The notes below the pieces were generated by a model. That model ran no database searches. It saw only the letters and a list, made by a program, of their open reading frames with translations, and had not been told where the DNA came from. From positions 24,014,867-24,078,866 of the forward strand of contig NC_092525.1 of assembly GCF_037038585.1 (NCBI RefSeq): a stretch of DNA of 64,000 nt. The letters are read 5' to 3'. Positions 50,573-61,500 of this stretch are shown piece after piece (position 1 is the stretch's first letter; every line of letters begins with the position of its first letter). The position numbers and the translations under genes are program-made. This stretch comes from Patagioenas fasciata (taxonomy: Eukaryota > Chordata > Aves > Columbiformes > Columbidae).

Positions 50573-51060
50573 ACTTTTCAGAATGGGTGTAAGACAGGTA
50601 AAAAACTGGATTAAAATGAGCACACGATTCAGCTCTGAAATGGGGAGGAAGTGCACAACAGGCACGGGTCAGGCAGCAGCCAGACAGGCACTTGCTGTCA
50701 GTGCTTTATAGGCACCACAGACCCTATGCAGCTGCCAAGGGAAGGCATGGGATGAGGAGGGTTCTCGTTGTCCTCCATGGGACCCTGCACCTACAGGCAG
50801 AGGTAAGAGCTGGTGGGCAGCATCACAGGGCTGTGCCCTGCCTGTGTTCCCTCAGACATCAGACCTCCAAAGGCACCTGCATTTTGCAGGCTGCATTTTT
50901 GGGGTGAAAAACAGCCACTCCTGGGGCAATGGAGAACACCCAGCAGCGGCTCCATGAACTCAGCTTGCACAGCAAGTGCTTTATCCCAATTAGTCCTCAT
51001 CATCAGGGACGCAAAGACAAGAAATTATGTCTCCAGAACTACTAATGTGAAACACCGATG

Positions 51061-51073
51061 TTTATTTAATAAA
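51061..51073. terminator. Overlapping poly(A) signals on both strands (candidate)
   Basis: TTTATTTAATAAA carries AATAAA on the plus strand (51068-51073) and AATAAA on the minus strand (complement of 51061-51066). It sits close to where plus-strand composition changes from G/T-rich to A/C-rich. A role as a shared end of convergent transcripts is speculation, and such hexamers are frequent by chance. Confidence 0.2.
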
Positions 51074-51423
51074 TCACAGTAACCTACAGAGACAAAACAC
51101 CCTGTGGTGTTGCACAGAGAACTACAGCAAGGCCCCACAGTGCTCCATGCCCCTGCAAAGCCAAGTCCTAGTGAGGAGCTTGCCATTTCACCCCCTATTT
51201 CAGGGTGTTTTGCTTTCAGACATCACAGCAGCTGAGGGATGCCCAGCCTAGGGGTTAAAGCAGTCTCAGGTGTTCGTGCCAGTCCTGGTACTTGCTCTTG
51301 CAGGATCTTCATGCATATAGAGCAGCTCTGATGAGACTGAGGACATTCAGGATGCATTTGTGCTGTCACCTGGATTTGCCAGGTCCCAGGCTAAGTTTTG
51401 GCTCAGCCCAGGCCCCCCAAATT

Positions 51424-51442
51424 TGGGCACACAACGTGGGAC
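51424..51442 (+). mobile_element. Primer-binding-site-like motif (possible ERV relic)
   Basis: TGGGCACACAACGTGGGAC resembles the tRNA-Lys primer-binding site less closely than the motif at 36138, but shares its TGGGCAC and AACGTGGG blocks. No LTR terminus or retroviral reading frame was seen on either side. It may be a decayed endogenous retrovirus edge or coincidence. Confidence 0.22.
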
Positions 51443-53550
51443 CAGGGGATACAGGACATGCTTTTGTAGTGAGATCTCAGTTGCAGCCATCTCCACAGCA
51501 TGAGGACAAGACAACATGGCACAAAAGCCAAGCAACCACATTATACTCCCCCAGATTAAAGCCAACTCTCTATATTCAATGGGAAGACAAAGAAAAAAAC
51601 AGGATTGGATTCAGCTAATCAGGCAAGAGCAGACCTCTTCTTGGCCTTGGCGCTGGACTCTGTGGGTCCCATGGGGCAGTTGCTGCGGATATCTTTGCTC
51701 AGCCAGGCGGGTTCAGATATCCTGGAGGAACAGGAGAGCCAGCGAGTCTCAGATTAACAAACTGGTTTAAGGTAGAGGAACATAGCAAAGCAAGCAAAAG
51801 CCATATTTCTGCTCACCTTTGAAAACAGGGCTGCTGCCAGTGAACTCTGCTGTAAAGCAGTTTGCTGTCCAAGGATGAAATTGCTAGATTAAAGCATTGT
51901 GTGTTTTTTTGCTTCAAGTACAACTGTTATCATTTAAAGTGATCTTTAGTGCCTACTTTTGACATCCTCTTTTCAGCCTTGTAGACTTATTTTCATTGGC
52001 CTGAAGAGTAAATCTGGCTATTTCCAAACTGAAACAATTTTCTGGTAGAAATTGCAGCAAGGTCAAAATTAAGGCTAATACAGTATTGTTTGCAACTGTT
52101 GTAGAGAAATTGTGCTCAGATGAAAACAAATGTAATGAGGGCTCAAGAAAACAGCCAGGAAGTTACAGCTCGAACTGCTATACTTTTTCATTACACCAGC
52201 AGTGCTCCCTTTGAGCTGCCCATAAATTTAGAAGTCAAAAAAAAAAAGGGGGGGGTGGGGGAGGTCAATAAAAAGAAGGAAATGAAAAGCAGTGAAACTG
52301 GGCTCATATTTAGACTGGTGTCCAGCTCGAGATAATTACACCTTCATCACTGTGGCACTGGCAGGGCTCAGGAAAAGAAACGCCACTCTAACTCCTGGCT
52401 TCTCTCCTTGGGGTCACAATGGAAATACTTAAATCAAAAGTAAAATGTGATTGAGTCGTTTTGGTCCAAAGGCAGAACAGACAACCTAAGAGGTGACCCT
52501 GTTGCAATTAGGAGGCGATATCCTCAGCTCTAAAAACTACCCCTTAGCTGGGTGGCAGATCTACTTTTTGGTGCTCAGCTGAACCTGAAAATGAGGGCAG
52601 AGGGTTTCTGTGGTGTTTGCTTTTAGAAAGTTTCCATAAGAGGAAGGGCAGTGAAACACTGAGCAGTCACTTACCAGAACAGTGGCTTCCCTTGGGTGTA
52701 CAGAGCTGCCCGGAGGAGGGTGAATTCACCCAGCGATGCTGCAGGCTCTGGAGGGGCAGTGAAGCAGCTCAGCCAATTTTAAAATATGCCTCTTTAATGC
52801 AAATAGAAGAGAGCATCCATCATCTTCAGCTGGTACAAAAACATGCCCTCTTTCTTTCAATCACACCTGCCTGACCCTTCCAAATTGTGAGCCTTTCCTG
52901 CCCACAGGAGGATCTGCTTTCTCTTTTCTCACTCTGTTTAAATTCTCCCCATTGGAACAGTGACATTATTTTTTTGCTTCTCACCCCAATTTCCTGTGCT
53001 CCTCATAGCATTTTCTTCACAGACGCATTTCCCAAACTATTGTTTTCTTATTTTTAACAGCTGTTGGCTAAACTTCTCCCAAAATTGTTTCCTTCACTGT
53101 TTCTTAAATACTTCTTAAAGAGCTCTTTAACTTTCCATTCACAATTGTGTAATTATTGTTTTTTCCATCCAGTCAGTTTTGCTGGTAATTTCCCCTGATT
53201 TATGCTGGCCCTTTGCAACACCCAGTAGCTGTTACCAACTGTGGCTGCCCTCGGTTTGCTCACACAGAATATAATCAGGTTGTGGTCACTACTCCCTGAG
53301 CTATTACCACTTCTTCAGCAATTAAATCATTACAGCAATGCAGCATCCGCTTGCATCCAGCTTAATGGTTTCTGTATCAGGAAAAGTCTGTCTGAACCCT
53401 TGGGAAACTCTCCTGATGCTCGCCCTGGTCACCCGTATCCCCAGTGGAGGTTTCACCACAGCATCACCATCCAGACCCCACAGGACAGAGGTTGCTGGGA
53501 GCAGGTGCTGATCTCTGCTTTAACTCAGCAGGCATTTTTTTTTTTTATAT

Positions 53551-53701
53551 CACCCCCCAACAACCAAACAACAACAAAAAAACCCTAACCCCCAAAAAAC
53601 CAAAACCACACCACAAAAAAAAACCAAACCACAAACCAACAACAAAAACCCAACCAAACCAACAAAACCCCACAAAACCAAACAAAAACAACAACAAAAA
53701 A
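53551..53701. repeat. Nearly pure A/C tract
   Basis: Over 151 bases the plus strand contains only A and C, apart from a single T at 53586. No G occurs from 53533 to 53701. The units are irregular (ACAACAAAA, CCAAACC, CCCCAAAAAACC) and not periodic. A T-run precedes it directly, so on the minus strand it reads as a G/T tract ending in a short poly(A). It resembles the less pure tract at 14476-14696. Confidence 0.92.
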
Positions 53702-56700
53702 GAAACCTCAACAAACTAAATTGCCCAATGATGCCACATGAATGAATGGTCAAAAGGTTTTTATTACAACATCCTTCTCCTAGTGTAACCCCAGCAGACA
53801 GACCTTGAAGTACATCTTTCAGGTACATCTAGCACCAATTGAACCATCCTCATGGCATAAGCCAGTAACACAGCAGGGCAGGAAATATTTCCCAGCTGCT
53901 GTATAATTCTGTTACAACTATAAAACAAGCAGCCAGGCCCCATTTTCTCATTTACCCTAGATCAGCTGCAATCCCTGACACAGGCTCCTGCATTGATGTT
54001 GCACAGGTTGGCTGTTAAGTATTTTTGTTGCAAGATTGCAAGAAGAGTGATTTATAGCTAAGGGATTTAGTGACATCTTTTTCTTGTTAAATCGTTTGTT
54101 TCTCACCCAAGGTGGAGGACTTGGAGTCTTTCTGACAAGAAAAAAAAAAATATAGCTTTTTATGTTTCTTTTTTTCTATAGCATCATACGAATTTCTTTT
54201 TTTTCTGTTGCATTTTCAGCACAGAACTCCTGCTGTGCTGAGCAGCCCATGAGAACCTGCTCCTCAGAGCTGAGGGGGAAAGAACGTCTGGTCCCTGCAG
54301 GCTACTTTTCCCTGCCAACATGCTCAGCCCCCTTCAAGGCTGGGAAGGGAGAGGAAGGACACAAATTACCTTGGTTTTTTTTCAAAGCATTTCTTTTCCT
54401 TTCACCATGACTGTGCTGGTTGGATCCACCAGCTCTAGTGGAAGCTCATGGTGGTGCCAGGGCACAGCTGCTGGGGGTCACCTGAGTCCCATCCATGGCA
54501 CCAGGAGAGGTGAAGCAAAGCCTGGCTGTCCCAGCTCTGCTTTGGGCAAACCCCCCAGACAGGAGGAGCCCCAGCACCAGCCCTGCTCCTTTTATAGCTG
54601 GAGAGGCCTCAGCTGTCCCAGGGATGCTCTCCTGATGAGTAACGAGCTGAACCTGCTCCAGCCTCCGCAGCTCTTCCCTGGGAGAGAAAAAAAAAAAAAA
54701 AGGAAAAAAAAAAAAATTAAAGCGTCTACTTAAGTGTCTGCTTTGCCTCTTTGTCCCAATTCCAAGCAACCTTTAGTGCCAAATACAATAATAAATCTGT
54801 ATTTTTTTACCAAGGAAATGCAGTCCCCTACGGGATGTTTTTAGCCCCAACTCTTTACCGTGGTTCCCCTTGTCCTGCAGCCTGTACGTGCCCTACGGGG
54901 CTGTCACAGATCTCGGCACACAGGACAGGCTTTGCATCCCCGTGAGGGTGCGTGTGGGGTTACTGCTGCTTCCCTCCGTGCTGTGACGGCCGGGAGCATT
55001 GCTGTAATATTTTACACACAGCTCTGTCTGTATTTGCTGGGTTTTGTGCTATATATTGTCATTACCAGAAAGAACTGAGAGCTAAGGATACTTAAACTGT
55101 AATAAATACATAAATTGCAGGTGAAGACTCCCAAACACGGTGATGGAGGCCTGGGGAAGACACAATTACCTTACAGGGTAATTGAAGCCCTCGGAGAGGT
55201 CACTGTAGTTCCATAGCCCTTAATTTTTTTTATGAAAAATGGTTCCTAATATTTGCCTGACAAAGATGCTCACATAGTGTTGCTAAGTGAGAATATGAGA
55301 AAAAGGAGGGAATGTGATTACGGTGCTGCAGTGAGTAACATACCATCTTTCACAGCACCACCACTGGTGCCTCCCCGTGCCAAATACACACCGGGGCTGA
55401 AATGGGACCCCTGTCCCCATGCAAAAAGATGCTGGCAGCATCACCGCAACACATACACCCAACTTTGGGGATCCCAAATCTGCCCTCCTGGGGCTGTAAG
55501 GAGGGGGCGGGACCTGCTGCCTTGGGCAGGTGCCACTGGGGACACCAGTGGGTGCCCTGGGGGACTGTGGGGGGGGCTGTCAGGGGGCGGTGGGGGTGCC
55601 AAAGCCGGCACCCTGCAGTGGCATATGCTTGCCCAAATGGTCCCTTGAAATCTTCCAAACAGCTAATTACTACAACCTGGGATGCATTTGTTGCCAATTT
55701 GTGAACAGAGAGATGGAGGGGGAGAAAAAAAACTGAGCAAGCAACAGCCTGGTGGGGGTGGGACACACACACATACCCCAGGTGTAGGGACAAACACAGT
55801 GGTGTTGCACAAGGCCAAGTGATGGGACTTTTCATTTTGGTGGGGGAAAACTGTGGGCAGAGGTTTGCACCTCTGGTGGATGAGCAGGGAGTACCTCTCT
55901 GCCCATACCCTGTGGGGAAGGAGGGGTGATGCTCCAGGGGCTCCTCTACCCCGAAGCACCTGCCCAGCGCACCCTGGCAGGCACAGTGTGGGGGAAACTC
56001 ATCCCCTGCAAATGCACATGCTACTTTTGTGATGGTGTTTTATCTGCTGCATTAACTCTTTCTGACTACAAGTAATTAGGTTTTGAAATAAAGCTGGGCA
56101 TCTGGATGGAAGGAACTGACAGCTCAATTTTTCAGGAATTTATTGTCCCCAATTAACTATATGACCCCCTTTTGTTACAGGCTTTTATCTTTGCCTGCTA
56201 TTCATTTTGCTGTAAATCTCTGTCCAGGAGTTTTGACTCATGGGGTACCATATAATTTGGTTCTGTATATTCATTAGCACTTTCTGATATCACAGTAAAA
56301 CCTTTTTTTGCATAAAAGTGGCTATTCATTTTCCTGTAGTAAGTGTAAAAGACAACCAATGCTACCCACAAAAATAGCAGTTAATTTCAGTAGCAAGTGT
56401 CTCCATAGGAAGCAAAAGCATCATTGCCAGGCCAGCTGCCTGGCGTGGTTAGAAAGTGCTTTCTTATAAGGGGACCCACCAGCCCGGTCCCTGGGGACCC
56501 TGGTAGCCCAAGGCCAAGCACTGCAGAAGCAGCAGCACGTCAGGATGCAGATGCACAGGAGCCAAGCTCTCTTCAAACCATCACAAAAGAACATATTTTG
56601 TTTGTTATTCCTCTCAGCCTGAATAAACACAATACGGTGTGTCTTCAGGCTTTTCTTCACACTGTTTGTTGTCATCTCCCCACTGTAACAAGTGCTTTGC

Positions 56701-56899
56701 ATTTTATTCCCAGCTAATAAATGACAGACTCTATTACTGGGCTCATTACCGAGGTGACTTGGCTGATATTCTCCGGCATGGACTATCACCACACTATCAC
56801 CAGCGGTGCTGCCAGCGCGGGGTCCCAGCAGCTGGCAGGATGCAGGAGCCTCTCTGCTCCCCAGCCACAATTAAGCACTCAGAGGGGGTTCATATCAGA
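53702..56899. other. Intergenic sequence with no recognised gene
   Basis: The open frames at 55350-55835 (minus) and 56421-56870 (minus) have no recognised domain. A unique AT-richer patch lies at 56010-56340. A site reading GCTAATAAATGACAG (56713-56727) matches a HOX/PBX-MEIS style composite and may belong to the regulatory island that follows. Confidence 0.4.
54687..54720 (+). repeat. A-rich tract
   Basis: Fifteen A, GG and thirteen A, then TTAA. On the minus strand this is a long pyrimidine tract ending TTCTCTCCCAG, which mimics a strong splice acceptor. Confidence 0.88.
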
Positions 56900-57280
56900 G
56901 GGTGTAATTCCATTCCCACACTTTCACCGCAGAAATGAGAGTTAAACAATGAAAAGATTGATTTTTCCAATTAATGTCAATTTGTTTTCTAACTGGAATA
57001 TCAAATTACAGAGGGGCTGGGAGGAGGAGAGCATGACACAGTACAAGAGGGGACTTGTTTTAAATGGACAAACAATTAATTCCCAGATTCATTACAACGA
57101 TTGTGAGGGTACATGAAACAGCAAATGCAATTAATTTGGAGTCTAGCATTTCTCCTGATGAAATTGAGTGCTTCAATATGCACTTGCCATCCGTGAAGCT
57201 TCCTTTTCCCCAGAAAATTTAATTACATCTTCATTACTCCAGGAAATTGATGGGAGACTGATATGAGGCTGTAAACTTCA
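56900..57280. promoter_or_regulatory. Candidate conserved regulatory element, best of the set
   Basis: A long, unique AT-rich block packed with TCCAATTAATGTCAATTTG, ATCAAATTACAG, AACAATTAATTCC, TTCATTACAACGATTGTG, ATGCAATTAATTTGG and TTTAATTACATC, then a CTTCATTACTCC block. Six or more ATTA/TAATTA cores and two ACAA(T/C)-type SOX-like sites occur within about 300 bases, with no repeat signature and GC-rich flanks. This is the texture of a deeply conserved vertebrate enhancer, but conservation was not measured. Confidence 0.4.
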
Positions 57281-58389
57281 CAGGAGGCTCCCCAAATCAC
57301 CTTCCTCACCCTGCTCCAAGGGCTGTTGAAATGGGACTGGATGGGACCTCACAGCCCCCCCGGTAGGTTTGGGCTTGGCTGATTGGACAAGCTCAGAGGG
57401 TGATGCTGAGTGGGACACTGGCATCATTGTGTCACCAGGCACCCCCAGACACATCACCCTGGCACTGCCTCCAGCGCTTTTGAGGTGTTTTCCCTGAAAA
57501 GTCAGCTCCAGACAGAGCTGTCAGCAGTGCCGATGCGATAACAGATTTCGTTGGCAGTGCTGGTAAACAAGTGCCTTGGAAACCTCAGCTGAAAATAGAG
57601 TTGTGGCTGTCTCCTGCTCTCCTAAGGAGAATGGAGCATCGCTCCTGCCAGGCACTTTTTCCAAAAAATCCCCAGATAGCTCATTCTGCTGGTGAATATG
57701 CTCTGGATGGCGCTGATGGCTTGCAGTCTCCCCCGGGTCCTCCTGTGCTCCCCAGCAGACACCAGCATGCAAGGCAGACCTCAGCTGAGCTAGCGATTAC
57801 CTGCTCACGTCTTTTAAGACAGATGATCTGTTTTACGGGCTGCCATAAAAGCACAAGGAAACTCACACAAATCAGGTAAAACTACCGTTTCCCCGCAGTG
57901 ATCCTTTCTTCTCTCAGCACAGGGACCCGCACGGAGCCCATTAGTGGCTCTCCTTGGAGACTCTGGCGACGCTGAGAAGGCTGCCAAAGCACACAGCTCA
58001 CTGTGGGTGGGAGCTGCCTGGAGAGGTCCCAGCACAGCCACTGTCCCAGGAAACACAGCTCCAGAGGCCTCATGAAGCATCACAAGCACCGCCAAGACCC
58101 TTTGGACCAGGTTTGGTTTGCTACAAACTGATTCTTGTCCTGCAGACTGACCCCCAGGCTTCCAGACTGCCCCTCCTGTTAAAATATGTTTCATACAATA
58201 AGAGGAAAGAAGCACAGAGATTTGGGTGGCTGGAAATTGCCCAGAGTTTGGGGAAAGAGGATTTTCAAAATTAATTATTTTGCTGCAAAGCAAATGGTGA
58301 AATCGCACCTGAAGTGCTTGCCCTGCCTCCCTCCACCTTTCCTTTTATCTTCCAACCGCACAGGCATGTTGAAACCCTCAAATTTGAGA
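57281..58389. other. Intergenic spacer
   Basis: GC-richer sequence with no recognised gene. The minus-strand open frame at 57814-58308 (164 codons) has no recognisable domain and no convincing splice or start context. Confidence 0.45.
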
Positions 58390-58530
58390 CCAGCAAGACA
58401 CAATTCAACAAGAGTATTGCAGCACCTTTTAGGTATGAAATTAACAGTGTGTAATTAGGATGGCAGTAATGAGAAGTTATTTAATAATTCATTTCTTCTT
58501 ATGAATTATTCAGTATGTGCTTAACTTCGG
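58390..58530. promoter_or_regulatory. TAATTA-rich island, candidate regulatory element
   Basis: Contains ATGAAATTAACAGTGTGTAA, TTAGGATGGCAGTAATGAG, TTATTTAATAATTCATTTC and ATGAATTATTCAG in unique sequence between GC-rich stretches. Assignment is by motif density only. Confidence 0.28.
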
Positions 58531-61500
58531 GGCTGATGTGTTATTTAGCAGATAACAGCCCCGGAGCCCTCTTGGGGTGTTCTTTGGGTGCTGCTTGAGC
58601 TGGACCCTGCTCCCTATGAGCTCCCTGAGGGCCAGAGGGGCAGCACTGGGGAGCTCTGATCTTGCTTGAGGGCTCCTGAAGTGCATCCCCAAATGCAAAT
58701 CCTTTAAGGCACAGAAAATCTTGTTTCAGACAACACTGCAGCCACAAGAGACTTCTGCTTCTGCAGAGGGAAGAGAGACCTGCCATCTGCACACCCATGT
58801 TTGTGGTTTGAGCTCCCATTTGCTCTTGTTAACTCTAAGTTACTAAATTTACAAGTAAACTGGTAAATCAGCCTTGGCCCTTCACAGCTGCACGAAACGT
58901 TATCCGCAGGCTGGGTTATCCTCACTCAACACTCAGAATAAATTAATAAATCAATTTATTAAATAACTAGAATAAAGTTCTGGTTGTAGCCACAGAGCCA
59001 TCTGTCCTACCAGGCCCCTGGTCCTAGAGCCCCATGGGCACTGCCTGCTGGTGCCAGCCACAGCCCTGCCTGTCTGCCCAGCCCCGTGCCCCAGGCTCTG
59101 TTGGGCACCAGAATCACCTGGGCTTTCTAAGCCTCCCAACCCTGCTCCTTTTGACATCAGCTTCCCAGTGAGATGCTGATGCAGAGATGCAGGACCATCT
59201 CTGATTGCATTTCTTGCCTCGCCCGGTTAGAAACCTGTGTCAAGGCTCATCATCTCTGAAGCAGAGCAGCTTCTCTTGCAGGGCTCGAGCACACTGTTAA
59301 AATCGTCACCAATTACCGAGTCAGCAACACCAGACCTGTTTCTATGGCAGAGTCAGGCTCACCACACCGGTCTCCCCGGTGTCTGTTCAAAAGATTTTGC
59401 CTCCATCAGAAACCCCAAGCCCCACAGTGCCATAGGCAATTACTGCTTTGCACACCCAGCTCCAGCGTCGCTTGCCAGAGGCCGCTGTGCGGGGCAGCCC
59501 AGGCAGGTGTCCATCACCCCACCTGCTTTTTCCCATTGTCAGCGTGCATGCAGTTTTTTCATGCAGGTTGAACCTCAAATTCAGGTTCGTGGCACTTTGG
59601 CATGGTTTGAGCCACTGACACATTGAAGGTAAATCAATGACACACACACATCAACAGGTGCCCAGGCATGAGCTTTGCTCCATCAGCATCATCATCCTCA
59701 TGACATTTCCTGCTTCGCTTCTGACCACTGCTTCTCTAGTTGGAGAGTCACACCTTCCTGCTGAGGTTTTGGAGGATATTTAAAATGCTTCCTGGCTTCT
59801 TCCCTCTCCCTCCTCCCTAGCCCTGCCTCCACGGTCATTTCTCCCCACTGGTCTCCATGGGAGAGAAGGACAACATGCCAGGACTGCATGCCACTTGCCC
59901 GTGCCTTAAGCTTCTTGGTTGCCATGTGGCTCATACTCGGCCCATGAAAACCTCAACATCACCAGTCCCATCTTTTAACCCAGCCCCTCCAGGACCTGGC
60001 CATGGCTCCACAGAAGTGTTCTTGGTGGCCGGAGCAGTGTCCACCCTCACATCCATCTGACTGCAACCCTGTGCTTAAATCCAAAGTACTAATGACTGAC
60101 TCTGTTGAGATTTTGGGAGCTGCTCCCAAACATGTCCCTCCTGCAGGATGCTGTTCATCCCTGGCCTTTGATGCTGCTGAAGTAGCAGGGGAGCATGTCT
60201 GTCACACTTGTACTTGCCTGAAGATCTAGCCTTGCAGAAAGACCTCAAGGCTTTAGTTACAAATAACTTTAAATTCATAGCATCCCCCCTGCATGCATGC
60301 TATTGAGCAAAACCCCCATGGTTTTTCACTGCACAAGTCTGTTGACACAAAATAATCAGCATACTTGAGCCCTTGCCCTGCCTGGACCCCATTTAGAAGC
60401 TGCATTTAGAGCATGGAGATGCTCATCTGTCCCTCAGTGGGACAACCAACACAGAGTCTGTGTGCTGGAAAAACACAGCTACCATGTCCCAAACAGCTTT
60501 CGTGCCTCACACAGATATAAGTCACCAACAAAGCACACCACCATCAGCTCAATCTGTTCTCAGGGTTCCCTTGTTCAGGCATCTCTCCACTTCCAGGGCT
60601 TTTACAGGGATTGCAAGGGGATCAGTCACCTCAAAGCCTTGCAAAGTGGGATGTGTTGGACACTTACACTAAGATATCATTTCTGACCAATACATTTCCT
60701 TTTTCAGACATTTTAATTAAATGAATTTTCCTTTTATTTTGTTGTCTTTGGCTGATCAAGAACAACACTGAGAATCACGATAAACCCAAGAGAAAAAGGT
60801 CATTTATAAAGAAATATTTTTTTTTCCCTCCTTTTCCACTGGCAAGGTTTCAAGCAACCACCCACAAGCTGGTTTCAGTTTGAATTTAACCAAGTGCCAG
60901 TGAAGTGTCTCATCCTCCTCCTCCTGAAGAACTGCTCTTGCTGCTCTAGCAGGCATCCGTGCAATGACAAGCACCCTGCTGCCAGGTGGGATGCTGCTCT
61001 CGGTGAGGCACATGGTCCCAGGTGAGCAAACCTCATCTCTTGCCATATTTTTCTCCATTATCTGATGCAATACTGGCATGCAGTACCTGGGAGTCATTCT
61101 CTAAATACCAGCAGAAGCATTGATTTTCAATATTCAGACCTACTTCTCCTCTCCATCTCTCTCCAAGGGAGCGCAAAGGACAATGCATCCTGCAAGAGCA
61201 AAGGCAGTGGCTAAATCCACTCCAAGTGCAATTAGCTCTCCTTCTCCTGTTAGCCCTTTCTCACACTCCCTGCTGTGCTCTGCCTGTCCTGCTCCCCTAC
61301 TTTCTGCTCTGCCATCCAATTTATTTTCCTCAGTGTTAGCCCCCCAGCAGTGTCTTTGCTGACTACTCTCCACACAGGTGTGGCTCCTCAGTACTAACTT
61401 ACAACAAGCTTTTTTTTAAGCTAATAAATGAAGTGGATTTTCTTCTTTTCTTTTTTTTGGTCCTCCCCCTGCTTCTGAAAGCCTTTTCTTGCAGCATCCT

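Larger units (their letters stand above)
50573..53532. other. Intergenic sequence with no recognised gene
   Basis: Mostly single-copy-looking, becoming C- and A-richer on the plus strand. It includes a poly(A)/poly(G) junction at 52237-52260 and a possible minus-strand splice-flanked open segment at 52675-52747 (see findings). No recognisable protein was found. Confidence 0.45.
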
